Source: Flavobacterium petrolei (GTDB lineage Bacteria; Bacteroidota; Bacteroidia; Flavobacteriales; Flavobacteriaceae). From it: DNA of 64,000 nucleotides. Position 1 is the stretch's first letter. Each line of letters opens with the position of its first letter. The position numbers and the translations under genes are program-made. Positions 35,479-45,400 of the stretch are shown piece by piece. The notes below the pieces were generated by a model. That model did not search any database, had not been told where the DNA came from, and was given only the letters and a program-made list of their open reading frames with translations. The stretch covers positions 1-64,000 of the forward strand of contig NZ_QNVY02000004.1 in assembly GCF_003314435.2 (NCBI RefSeq), in the 5' to 3' direction.

Positions 35479-36045
35479 TTATTCAATGCATTTTAAGTTA
35501 TCAATGAAATAGGTCTCGGGATTGTAAATTTCGCTCGTTAATTCAGATTTGAACTCTTTTTTGAAGACGTAATCTTCTATATCTGTTAAGTATTTAATTC
35601 GCATCATCGATACAGGTGAGCTTTTTAAATCCTGAAAACTATCTTTCATAAACATAAAAATACCAGAATTAACTCTATTGTCAAATCCTTTTTCATCACG
35701 GATCATGGTGCCGCAATTTTCTTGATCAATATGAATCAATGTGATTATTTTTCCATTATTTAACTGTAAAAATAATTTGGAGTTTTTATCAAAACAATTT
35801 GCTTTCAAAAAGTCTTTACTTTTTTGAATTAATTGAACTGTTAAAGTTGGTAAGCCATCTGTTAAGGCTAAAGAATAAAAAATATAACTTGAATTCCCTG
35901 CAAAATTTTTTTCGCTAATCATGTATTCTTTGGTTGCTTTATAAGTCCCAATAGAATCAGTTACGTTAGCACTGTATTCGCATGGTTTTTGAGCAAATAT
36001 GTTCAGACTGAAGAATAATATGGTTATTGTAATAATGTATTTCAT
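35479..36045 (-). CDS. Secreted hypothetical protein
   Basis: 188 residues with a signal peptide (MKYIITITILFFSLNIFAQ). The mature part begins KPCEYSANVTDSIGTYKATK and later holds a second Cys pair (LKANCFDK, ENCGTMIRD). It is rich in beta-strand-like stretches with no membrane segment. I recognise no domain. It is the last gene of an operon after the AI-2E permease and the methyltransferase (one base separates it from the latter), so it may be co-expressed without sharing function. Confidence 0.7.
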   Translation of the reverse strand: MKYIITITILFFSLNIFAQKPCEYSANVTDSIGTYKATKEYMISEKNFAGNSSYIFYSLALTDGLPTLTVQLIQKSKDFLKANCFDKNSKLFLQLNNGKIITLIHIDQENCGTMIRDEKGFDNRVNSGIFMFMKDSFQDLKSSPVSMMRIKYLTDIEDYVFKKEFKSELTSEIYNPETYFIDNLKCIE

Positions 36046-36046
36046 T

Positions 36047-37231
36047 TTATGATATTTTGGTGCAAATTAAAACAATTTTATTATTATTCTCATCGGTTGT
36101 GAAAAAACAATAGACATTTCCGCCGTCTTTTATTTTCCATTTTTTCCGAATGCTTTCTACACTATCTGGAAAATTTCGTGTTGTGATATTTGCTTGTGTG
36201 TGTTCTAAAAAGGATTTCATTTCCAGTTTGTTGTACGGCAAAAATTTTTGAATTTCAAAAACACGTCCTGGAAAAGATTTGATTTCAGTCGAAGTGTATA
36301 AATGAGAATGCTTATGAAGTTTATCTAAATTGTAGAGGGAACTTACGGCATCGAATCCACCAGATTTCATTATTGCACTATTGGGTTCGTAAAGATATTT
36401 TTTTGGCAAACTTAAGGTTGAAGAATTAGATTCCTCATTCAAAATAAATTCAAAAGTGTCTGATTTATCCTTTGTTATGTTTATTGTTTTTATAGATGTA
36501 TTGCCAGAAAAAGATTTGTGGATTTCCCATAATAACTCTTTAACTTCGTTATCAATGGCTACAATATGAATCGTTTTTACGTGTTGTAATTCTGATAATC
36601 CAGCTGAAATATCTAGTAATGGAGCAGTTTTGATTAAAATTGCCTCTGTATTTTTAAAATAAAAATCTAAATTTTCAGGTACATTAGGCAAGCAATCTTT
36701 GAGCAGAAATACTTTTCCTTTGGCATCATTTCGTCTGGATGGATCAATGTAAATCCAGTCCCATTTTTTATTTAAAATGTGTAAAGTATCCAAACTATCG
36801 CCTGAATAACAAGTAATATTTAAAACATTCAATTGTTCAAAATTGTGTTTTACAACCGCTGATAATTCTAAATTTATTTCACAATGGACGACATTCTTTA
36901 TTTTTTTTGCAAAATAATAATCGTCTACACCAAAACCTCCCGTCAAATCAATTAAACTTTCACCAGAAACTAAGGAAGCTTTATATTCTGCTGTTTTTTG
37001 TGATGAAGTTTGTTCTATTGATATTTTACTGGGATAAATAATATTTTTAGTAGCAAACCAATTTGGTAATTTGTCTTTTGCTTTTGATTTGGCTTCAATT
37101 TGATTCAAAATACGAATCCAATCCACGTCAGGAAATGGATTTTTTTGAAGCGCTAATTTCGAAATGCTCGTGCCAATATTCGCATTGATAAATGCTTGTA
37201 TTTCGGGATTTAAAAGCATTAAATCCAACAT
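36047..37231 (-). CDS. Class I SAM-dependent methyltransferase with THUMP-like C-terminus
   Basis: 394 residues. The SAM-binding motif appears as SLIDLTGGFGVDDYYFAKK near residue 97, and the catalytic-type IYIDPSRRNDAKGKVF follows near 162. The C-terminal half matches the THUMP-like domain of PG_1098-type Bacteroidota proteins. Methylation of an RNA is the usual guess; the substrate is unknown. The ATG overlaps the AI-2E stop codon (TAATG), showing coupling. Confidence 0.88.
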   Translation of the reverse strand: MLDLMLLNPEIQAFINANIGTSISKLALQKNPFPDVDWIRILNQIEAKSKAKDKLPNWFATKNIIYPSKISIEQTSSQKTAEYKASLVSGESLIDLTGGFGVDDYYFAKKIKNVVHCEINLELSAVVKHNFEQLNVLNITCYSGDSLDTLHILNKKWDWIYIDPSRRNDAKGKVFLLKDCLPNVPENLDFYFKNTEAILIKTAPLLDISAGLSELQHVKTIHIVAIDNEVKELLWEIHKSFSGNTSIKTINITKDKSDTFEFILNEESNSSTLSLPKKYLYEPNSAIMKSGGFDAVSSLYNLDKLHKHSHLYTSTEIKSFPGRVFEIQKFLPYNKLEMKSFLEHTQANITTRNFPDSVESIRKKWKIKDGGNVYCFFTTDENNNKIVLICTKIS

Positions 37232-38322
37232 TAAATATCTTTTGTTAATAGCATGATAATTTTGTTTTCTGGGAAAAATTCTTTACCCATTACTTTAATT
37301 ATGGTGTATAAAGGAACAGCGACTATCATTCCTAATATACCGAAAAGAAAGCCTGCAATCAGGATAACAAGAAATATTTCCAGCGGATGTGAACTTACAC
37401 TTTTTGAAAAAATGATGGGCTGGGATAAATTATTATCGATAATTTGAACAATCCAAAAACCAATTAAAACATAAACGGTGGTTGGTAAAATTTCAGATTG
37501 AAAATCACTTCCCAGATTGCTTAACATAGTTAGAATTGCAGCCAAAACAGATGCAATAAGCGGTCCAATATAGGGGATAATATTCAAAACCGCACATAAA
37601 AAGGCAATAACAAGCGCGTTTGGAACTCCAAAAAGGAATAACACAATTAGGTATAAAAGGAATACAATGAATAATTGAAGCAATAATCCAATAAAATAGC
37701 GAGATAGCAAGTGATTAATTTTTTCTAATGAATGTAATATTTGATCTTCATGGCTATTTGGAATTAGTTTTTTTGCTCCTACAATGAACATGAGTCTATC
37801 TTTTAAAAAGAAAAAAGTAATGAATAAAACAGAACCTAATCCAACGCCTAAACTACTTAGTGTACCTAGAATCGTATTTAAAAAGTTAGGTATAAAATTA
37901 AAATTTATTTTGGAGGTTATGTTTGCTTCTTGTAAAACTTGAGCAGAGTCAATTTGGTGATTGTCTAGAAAAACGGTAATTTGATTGATTAACTGAAGTA
38001 TGTCTTTTTCAATCTCAGTAGTGTTAAGAAGTGATAGGTTTTGTCCTTGAGATAAAATCAAAGGAACAAACATCATTATAAAACCAAAAATGATTAATAT
38101 GAAAATAAATAATGTTGCTATCGTTGCAACAATATGATTCAATTTTAATCGCTTTTTAAAAAAGTCTAAAATGGGATTTCCTATTAATGTGAGTATGAAT
38201 GATACAACAAGATAAATCAGTACGGATTGAATTTGATAAAAAAAGAACAACACTAAGCCACAGAAAGTTAGTGTTAATAATGCTCTGAGAATCCCGTTTG
38301 AAATGGTTTTTGATGTAATCAT
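37231..38322 (-). CDS. AI-2E family transporter (UPF0118), copy 2
   Basis: 363 residues with about eight membrane segments: N-terminal pairs (TLTFCGLVLFFFYQIQSVLI) and the C-terminal block VQIIDNNLSQPIIFS and LFGILGMIVAVPLY. The first gene of a three-gene operon with a methyltransferase and a secreted hypothetical protein. It differs greatly from the copy at 26560, so it is probably an old paralogue with a different substrate. Confidence 0.9.
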   Translation of the reverse strand: MITSKTISNGILRALLTLTFCGLVLFFFYQIQSVLIYLVVSFILTLIGNPILDFFKKRLKLNHIVATIATLFIFILIIFGFIMMFVPLILSQGQNLSLLNTTEIEKDILQLINQITVFLDNHQIDSAQVLQEANITSKINFNFIPNFLNTILGTLSSLGVGLGSVLFITFFFLKDRLMFIVGAKKLIPNSHEDQILHSLEKINHLLSRYFIGLLLQLFIVFLLYLIVLFLFGVPNALVIAFLCAVLNIIPYIGPLIASVLAAILTMLSNLGSDFQSEILPTTVYVLIGFWIVQIIDNNLSQPIIFSKSVSSHPLEIFLVILIAGFLFGILGMIVAVPLYTIIKVMGKEFFPENKIIMLLTKDI

Positions 38323-38346
38323 GTTCCTAATTTAGATTGTAAATAT

Positions 38347-38376
38347 AAAAAAACTCGCTAACAAGTAGCGAGTTTT
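38347..38376 (-). terminator. Terminator after the M43 protease
   Basis: AAAACTCGCT (38350-38359) pairs with AGCGAGTTTT (38367-38376); on the minus strand the stem is followed by more Ts. 23 bases after the stop codon. Confidence 0.88.
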
Positions 38377-38398
38377 GATTTCAAAAAAAACTAAAAAA

Positions 38399-39343
38399 TT
38401 ATATTCCGAAACTTGCTCTTGCTCCACCGGAAACAAATAAAGCAGCCATTCTAGATTTTTGACCGTTAGAGAACATATACATTCCTGCATCGTCAGTATA
38501 GTCCATGTAGTTCATTGTCATTTCAACTGGAGTACCAGTACAAGTGCTGTAGTGAGGATAAGCAGGAATACCATAGTTTGCATCATTGTGTGTAGGTGTA
38601 TCAGAAACTAAATCGCTTCCACAAGTAGCATCACCCCAAATGTGACGTAAGTTCATCCAGTGACCCACTTCGTGAGTAGCTGTTCTTCCTAAATTAAAAG
38701 GTGCAGCGGCAGTACCTGTTGATCCAAAAGCATTGTTGTCAATTACAACTCCGTCAGTAGCAGAAGCTCCTCCAGGAAACTGTGCATAACCAAGAATACC
38801 GCCACCCAAGTTACATGACCACATGTTTAAAACAGTTGTAGGTGTAGTTGGAGCAATTCCTTTTGCTGATTTTTTCATAGCATCATTAGTAGACCATGAA
38901 GAGGTACTTGTAGATTTTCTTACTACATTTTGTAATACAAATGTAATTCCAACATTCGCTTTTACGCCTGAGAATAAAGTAGGAACTGAAGAATAATCAG
39001 AATTTAAAGCATTAAAATCTTTATTTAAGACATCAATTTGAGATTGGATTTGAGCCAATGAAATATTTTCTGCAGCAGTTCTGTATAAAACGTTTACGAC
39101 CACTGGAATTTCTACTTTACCGTTTACTAAACGTCCCGATAACATTGCTTTCTCCGTAAAAGCGTCAATTTTATTCATTCTTAAAGCTAATGTTGGATCA
39201 GCTTTCATTTGTGCTGCAAGAACTTCTTGTGAAGCACAACCACGTCGCGATACTGCACTTGCTTCTGGATTAGATTCTGTTGTGTCATTCTGACAAGAGA
39301 AAAGCATTAAAAATGCCGCAGCAGATAAAAAAATTTTTTTCAT
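38399..39343 (-). CDS. M43 (pappalysin-like) zinc metalloprotease, lipoprotein
   Basis: 314 residues. Begins with a lipoprotein-type signal (MKKIFLSAAAFLMLFSCQND, Cys17). The extended zinc motif HExxHxxxxxH is present as THEVGHWMNLRHIWGD near residue 225, and the Met-turn follows as EMTMNYMDYTDDAGMYMF. These are defining features of M43 pappalysin/ulilysin proteases. It would degrade proteins outside the cell or at the surface. No T9SS sorting domain is visible at its C-terminus, so lipoprotein export is the likelier route. Monocistronic. Confidence 0.93.
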   Translation of the reverse strand: MKKIFLSAAAFLMLFSCQNDTTESNPEASAVSRRGCASQEVLAAQMKADPTLALRMNKIDAFTEKAMLSGRLVNGKVEIPVVVNVLYRTAAENISLAQIQSQIDVLNKDFNALNSDYSSVPTLFSGVKANVGITFVLQNVVRKSTSTSSWSTNDAMKKSAKGIAPTTPTTVLNMWSCNLGGGILGYAQFPGGASATDGVVIDNNAFGSTGTAAAPFNLGRTATHEVGHWMNLRHIWGDATCGSDLVSDTPTHNDANYGIPAYPHYSTCTGTPVEMTMNYMDYTDDAGMYMFSNGQKSRMAALFVSGGARASFGI

Positions 39344-39870
39344 AATAAATTTGTTATAAATTAATAGTTTTGGTTAATTATTTCACAATTTTATAACAAA
39401 TTTTTCATAAAAAAAACAATTGATCAACTTTTTTATTAAATAATTTCTAACTCTCACATTTTACGGGTTTCCGTAAAATTAGATTTTTTTATTTTCAATG
39501 TATTTTCTTATGTTTGAATTTAATATTCAGTAAAAAATTACTTCTTTTCGTATGTTTAATTGAATGATTTATGACCTTTGTTGCCGTTTGTTCTGATAAT
39601 TCGCTAATTTACTTAAAATATAGGAATGTGTTACTTGAGTGAAATAAGTGTTAATCTAGATTTTTTAAGTCAATTTTATTAACTACGATATCACAAATAG
39701 TCTAAAGTAATGGGGTAATTTTTAAAAATATGAAATATAGAAAGAGTTATTTTGCTATATTTTATAGTAAATAAGTGTTCAATATATTTTTTTTAAAACC
39801 TGATAATTTCAGGTTTAAAATATAAAGATAATAAATGAAATTCGAATAGATCGAGAGAAATAGATTCCGT
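39344..39870. other. Long AT-rich intergenic region
   Basis: About 530 bases with no gene. A hairpin AAACCTGA-TAATT-TCAGGTTT at about 39796-39817 may end the minus-strand operon that finishes at 39871. The half nearer 39344 should contain the promoter of the M43 protease; no clear consensus seen. Confidence 0.4.
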
Positions 39871-40509
39871 TTAGTTGCTAAAAATATAACTCATGATGTT
39901 AGCGCCCATTTTTAAAGCTTTTTCGCGTACTGCTGCAGGATCGTTATTGACTTCAGGATCTTCCCAGCCGTCTCCTAAATCGCATTCATAGGTGTACAAT
40001 AGGACCAGTTTGCTTTTTATAAAAATTCCAAATGCTTGTGGTCGTTTCCCGTCGTGTTCGTGTATTTTTGGTAAGCCAGCAGGAAATGTATAAGGCTTTT
40101 GGAAAATAGGATGATTCGCTGGTATTTCAACTAAGTTATTATTGGGGAATACTTTTTTTATTTCTTTTCTTATATATTGGTCCATCCCATAATTATCGTC
40201 AATATGAAGAAATCCTCCCGCCAGTAAATAATTTTTAAGATTGCTTACTTCAGCTTCATTAAAAACGATATTTCCGTGACCAGTGAGGTGTACATAAGGA
40301 TATGAAAATAAATCTGGACTTCCTGGTTCAACAGTTGCCGGTTTTATTTTTATACGGGTATTAATATTGGTGTTGCAATATTTTATCAAGTTAGGCAGCG
40401 ACGTTGGATTTGCATACCAATCGCCACCGCCACTGTATTTTACCAAAGCAATTTCTTGCGAAAACAAAGGTGTTGAAAGGATTAACAGAAGATAAAATAG
40501 TTTCCTCAT
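39871..40509 (-). CDS. DUF4159 family secreted protein
   Basis: 212 residues with a signal peptide (to about SQ, residue 19). DUF4159 features: ALVKYSGGGDWYANPTSLPN, PYVHLTGHGNI, and GGFLHIDDNYGMDQY. The fold is thought to be related to class I glutamine-amidotransferase-like proteins, but its function is unknown. It follows rsmE by 11 bases in an operon starting with tsaD, as in many Bacteroidota. Confidence 0.9.
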   Translation of the reverse strand: MRKLFYLLLILSTPLFSQEIALVKYSGGGDWYANPTSLPNLIKYCNTNINTRIKIKPATVEPGSPDLFSYPYVHLTGHGNIVFNEAEVSNLKNYLLAGGFLHIDDNYGMDQYIRKEIKKVFPNNNLVEIPANHPIFQKPYTFPAGLPKIHEHDGKRPQAFGIFIKSKLVLLYTYECDLGDGWEDPEVNNDPAAVREKALKMGANIMSYIFSN

Positions 40510-40520
40510 AATAAAATTAG

Positions 40521-41228
40521 TTATTCTTCATTAACAAATACTACGCTGTGACAGGCAACTATTGCCGCAGTTTCTGTGCGTAATCTGGTGTTTCCCAAAG
40601 AAACGGCAGTAAAATCATTTTCTAGAGCCAAAACGATTTCTTTTTCGGAAAAGTCGCCTTCAGGACCTATCAGCATAGTAATATTTTCATTTGGTTTCAA
40701 AACAGATTTCAATGTTTTTTTATCTGTTTCTTCACAATGCGCAATTAGTTTTATATCTTCATTTTTAAGTTTTACAAATTCCTTAAAAGTGATAGCGGGA
40801 TTCAATTTAGGCAAATATAATTCATTAGATTGCTTCATCGCTGTCAATAAAATTTTATCAAATCGTTCGTTATTGATGACTTTGCGTTCAGAGTGATCGC
40901 AAATAATTGGTGTAATCTCTTGTATACCTATTTCGGTGGCTTTCTCCAGAAACCATTCATAGCGGTCGTTCATTTTAGTGGGCGCTACAGCCAGATGCAA
41001 TCTGAATTTTGAAGGAGCGGCTTTTTCGAAAGAAATGATTTTAACGGTGCATTTACTGTCGGAAGCCAATGTGATTTCAGTTTTAAATAAAAAACCTAAG
41101 CCATTGGTAACATATAATAGGTCCGTATCTTTTTTGCGCAATACTTTAATGATGTGTTTGCTTTCCTCTTTATCAAAAGAAAAAATCGCAGTAGATTCCG
41201 TAATAGTTGGATTGTAAAATAATTGCAT
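40521..41228 (-). CDS. rsmE: 16S rRNA (uracil-1498-N3)-methyltransferase
   Basis: 235 residues, normal for RsmE. The N-terminal PUA-like domain contains ESKHIIKVLRKK, and the SPOUT methyltransferase domain ends with the knot motifs MLIGPEGDFSEKE and VSLGNTRLRTETAAI, which are diagnostic. Methylates U1498 in the 30S decoding region using SAM. Operon with tsaD (3-base gap) and DUF4159. Confidence 0.96.
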   Translation of the reverse strand: MQLFYNPTITESTAIFSFDKEESKHIIKVLRKKDTDLLYVTNGLGFLFKTEITLASDSKCTVKIISFEKAAPSKFRLHLAVAPTKMNDRYEWFLEKATEIGIQEITPIICDHSERKVINNERFDKILLTAMKQSNELYLPKLNPAITFKEFVKLKNEDIKLIAHCEETDKKTLKSVLKPNENITMLIGPEGDFSEKEIVLALENDFTAVSLGNTRLRTETAAIVACHSVVFVNEE

Positions 41229-41231
41229 AAT

Positions 41232-42254
41232 TTAGAATTGTATTCTTGCTTTAGAAACTACTGAAGAAGTTTCAAATGATTGTGTTAAAAATTTTTGATA
41301 ACCCACAATTCCAATCATTGCGGCATTATCAGTGGTGTATTCAAATTTAGGGATAAATGTTTTCCATCCGTATTTGTTCTCGGCTTCTTTCAACGTATTT
41401 CTAATTCCGGAATTGGCAGAAACACCTCCGCCAATAGCAATTTGTTTTATTCCGGTTTCTTTTACGGCTAATTTCAATTTATCCATCAAAATTTCTATAA
41501 TGGTAAACTGAATCGAAGCGCAAATATCATTGAGGTTTTCATCAACAAAATTAGGGTTTTCTAATTTTTTCTTTTGGATAAAATATAAAATTGCCGTTTT
41601 CAAACCAGAGAAACTAAAATCTAAACCAGGAACTTTTGGTTTGGTAAAAGCAAATGCTTTTGGATTTCCCAGTTGCGCATATTTATCAATCAAAGGACCA
41701 CCTGGATAGGGAAGTCCTAAAATTTTTGCGCTTTTGTCAAAGGCTTCACCAACTGCATCATCTGTAGTTTCGCCAATTACGGTCATATCAAAAAAATCAT
41801 CCACTTTAATGATTTGAGTATGTCCGCCGCTGATGGTCAACGCCAAAAAGGGAAAGGTAGGTTTGTCAAAACTTTCTTCCTCAATAAAATGAGCCAAAAC
41901 ATGGGCTTGCATGTGGTTTACGGCTATCAATGGAATTTGCAACGCCAGCGCCAATGATTTTGCAAAAGAACTTCCTACCAAAAGCGAACCCATAAGGCCA
42001 GGACCTTGGGTGAAAGCAATTGCGGATAGTTGTTCTTTTTGTATATTTGCCTTGCGAAGAGCAGCATCGACAACGGGAACAATATTTTGTTGGTGCGCAC
42101 GAGAGGCAAGTTCAGGTACCACGCCACCGTATTGATTATGAATTAGCTGATTTGCCACAACATTTGACAGCACTTTATCGTTTTGTAAGATGGCGGCGGC
42201 AGTATCGTCACAGGAACTTTCGATGGCAAGAATAAAAACCTCGGGATTTTGCAT
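41232..42254 (-). CDS. tsaD: tRNA threonylcarbamoyltransferase TsaD
   Basis: 340 residues from the ATG at 42254. The TTG at 42266 is part of a promoter -7 element, so it is not the start. Kae1/TsaD motifs: FILAIESSCDDTAAAIL at the N-terminus, VNHMQAHVLAHF (metal-binding HMxxH), SGGHTQIIKVD and AIGGGVSANSGIR near residue 268. Together with TsaB/TsaE it adds threonylcarbamoyl to A37 of ANN-decoding tRNAs, an essential reaction. First gene of tsaD-rsmE-DUF4159, divergent from the TamB-like gene. Confidence 0.97.
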   Translation of the reverse strand: MQNPEVFILAIESSCDDTAAAILQNDKVLSNVVANQLIHNQYGGVVPELASRAHQQNIVPVVDAALRKANIQKEQLSAIAFTQGPGLMGSLLVGSSFAKSLALALQIPLIAVNHMQAHVLAHFIEEESFDKPTFPFLALTISGGHTQIIKVDDFFDMTVIGETTDDAVGEAFDKSAKILGLPYPGGPLIDKYAQLGNPKAFAFTKPKVPGLDFSFSGLKTAILYFIQKKKLENPNFVDENLNDICASIQFTIIEILMDKLKLAVKETGIKQIAIGGGVSANSGIRNTLKEAENKYGWKTFIPKFEYTTDNAAMIGIVGYQKFLTQSFETSSVVSKARIQF

Positions 42255-42263
42255 AAAAAGGCA

Positions 42264-42292
42264 CAAATTTTGAATTACATTTGACGGGTCAA
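42264..42292 (-). promoter_or_regulatory. Candidate tsaD promoter
   Basis: Minus strand: TTG (42292-42290), 18 bases, then AAAATTTG (42271-42264), a 7/8 match to TAnnTTTG. It implies a very short leader before the ATG at 42254. Confidence 0.4.
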
Positions 42293-42432
42293 TTAAAGAA
42301 AAAATATTTTTTCGTCAGATGGCAAAATTAAAGAATTTTTATCAAAGGCGCTCCGTTTCCTATGGCAAAATCAAATTTTAGAACATTAAATAGTAAATAG
42401 GTATCAAAAAAGTTATAAAAATAGCGTTACGC

Positions 42433-45400
42433 ATGCTGCTTGGACTAATCCTGCTTTTGTTGGTACTTGCTATTGCGCTTACCATGCCAGTTGTTCAGAC
42501 GAAAATTGCACGTTATTTTACTAATAGTATCAATAAGGATTTTGGAACTAATATTACCATTGATGGTGTTGCCGTTTCGGTTTTTGGTGGGGTGAAATTT
42601 AAAAAAGTATTGATTCTGGACCACCACAAAGACACTTTAATTTACTCCGAAAGAATTTCAACCACTATTTTGGAAAGTAAGAAACTACTTAATGGAGATT
42701 TGATTTTTGATGGTTTGGATTTGCATGGTTTGCTTTTTAATCTGAGAACTTATAAAAACGAGAAAGAATCTAATCTTGATAAATTCATTAAAGCTTTTGA
42801 AACCGGGAAACCTTCCAGCAGAAAGTTTTTGCTTAAAGCAAATAAACTTCAAATTTTTAACGGACGTTTTATCTTAACAGATGATAATAGAGACAATCCA
42901 AAAGATCTTGATTTTACAAAACTTAATGCATCCGTAACGGATTTCTTGATATTTGGTCCGGATGTGACGACAAACATAAACAAAATGTCATTTTTAGACT
43001 TTCGTGGTTTGTATGTTAAAAATTTGAAATCAAAATTTACCTATTCAAAGAAAAATATTAAGCTTGAAAATCTTGATTTGTTAACGAAAGAATCTACTTT
43101 GGTTGGAACGGTTTTGTTGAACTATAAAATTGAAGATTTCTCTAATTTCACGGATAAAGTACTTTTTGATATTCAATTAAAGTCGGCTTCAATTGCTTCA
43201 AATGATATTCGTTATTTTTATAAAGAAATTGGTAAGAACCAGCATTTTTATACTAAAGCAAGTATTAAAGGGACGCTGAATGATCTGAAATTTAAAAACC
43301 TTGAATTAGTGGATGACCGAAAAACACGAATCAACGGTGATATTAATTTTAAAAATCTGTTTGCCAAAAAAGGTCAGAAATTCTCCATGTACGCTAAGTT
43401 TGATAAGTTGACATCCAGCTATGACGATTTGGTGGTTATACTCCCGAATATTTTAGGAACTAAATTACCTAGTTCCTTAAAAAAGTTAGGTCGATTTTCT
43501 GCCTCGGGAACTTCTAATGTTTCAACTACAGCAGTTGATGCTAATTTTTCCATGATAACCGCATTGGGAAAAGTAACTTCAAAATTGGCTATTCAAAATA
43601 TAAATGTAATTGACAAGGCTTCTTATTTAGGGAATGTAATCTTTGATAATTTTGACATTGGAACATTATTGGATCAAAAAGATTTGGGTCGCGTTAGTTT
43701 GAATATTGATGTTGATGGAAAAGGTTTTAAACAAAAATTCTTAGATACTGCCATTAAAGGAGATATTAGTCAAATAGATTATAAAAATTACAATTATACC
43801 AATATTGTTGTCGACGGCACGCTTAAAAGTCCTTACTATAAAGGTCAAATTTCTGTTAACGACCCAAATTTGAGCATGAATTTTGATGGATTATTGGACT
43901 TGAGTAAAAAAGATAGCCGTTACGATTTTCATATCAACGTTGAAAATGCAGATTTGTACAAGTTGAAGTTAATGAAAGATTCGGTTTCGGTGTTTAAAGG
44001 CGATGTTGTGGTTCAGGCTTCAGGGAATAATATCGAGAACTTTCAGGGAAATGTCTACATAAACAAAACGTCATATAAAAATGCAAAAGACACTTATAAT
44101 TTTGATGATTTTGCAATAAATTCAACTTTTGACAGCAATAGAGTACGAACGATAACCGTAAATTCTCCAGATATTGTGCAGGGTGAAATTGTAGGGAAAT
44201 ATGAATTCAATCAGTTAGAAAATTTGGTAAAAAATTCTTTAGGAAGTCTTTACACGAATTTTAAACCAAGTAAAGTCAAAAAAGGACAGTTCCTGAAGTT
44301 TAATTTTTCCATCTATAATAAGATCATCGAGATATTTTATCCTGAAATTTCAATTGGCTCCAATACTATTGTAAAAGGAAGTATTAACTCCGATAATCAG
44401 GAGTTTAAACTCAATTTTAATTCACCTCAGATTATTGCTGCGAACAATACACTTGATAATATTAGAGTTTCAGTAGATAATAAAAACCCATTGTATAATG
44501 CTTACATAGAATTAGATAGTATCAAGACGAAATATTATAAAATACGCGATTTTAGCCTGATAAATGTTACGATGAAAGATACGTTGTTCTTTCGTTCTGA
44601 ATTTAAAGGTGGTCCAAAAGCGGAAGATTATTATAACCTGAATTTATACCACACCATCAATAAAGACAATAATAATGTGGTAGGAATCAGTAAATCAGAA
44701 GTGAAATTCAAGGATTATCTTTGGTTTTTAAATGAAAATGAAACACCTGATAACCAAATAGTTTTTGATAAATCATTCAAAAATTTTGATATTGATAACA
44801 TCATATTATCTCATGAAGACCAATCTATTTCATTAGCTGGGGTTTTTAAGGACACTACCATTAAGGATTTGAAGTTGAGTTTTAAAGACGTTGATTTAAA
44901 TCAGATTACGCCCGTCAATGAAAAGTTTGTAGTCCATGGAAATATAAATGGAGAAGTGAATTTCAAGCAGAATAACGACGTTTACCAACCGACAGCTTCT
45001 ATTATTATTGACAAATTGAACGTGAATAAAACGGATTTAGGAACGTTAAATTTTAATATTGAAGGCGACGAAAGTCTGAGGAAATTCAACATCAATTCGA
45101 ATTTAGAAAATGAAAATGTAGATTTATTCAAAGCGGATGGAAGTTTTGAAATAGTGAATAAAGAAACAATTTTAGATTTACAACTGAAATTTGATAAATT
45201 CAATATTGCAACTTTAAACTCCCTTGGCGGTGAAGTATTGTCTAATATACGAGGTTATATTTCAGGGAATTCAACCATTGAAGGAAATCTTAAAAAACCT
45301 AATATTAGCGGTCGTCTTTATTTAGATGCTGCTGGAATTACAATACCGTATCTGAATGTAGATTATGGTTTGAGCGATAATACGATTATTGATTTGACGG

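Noticed and set aside
38399..39343. T9SS-secreted protease
   Set aside because: No type A or B sorting domain at its end; the lipoprotein signal explains its export better.
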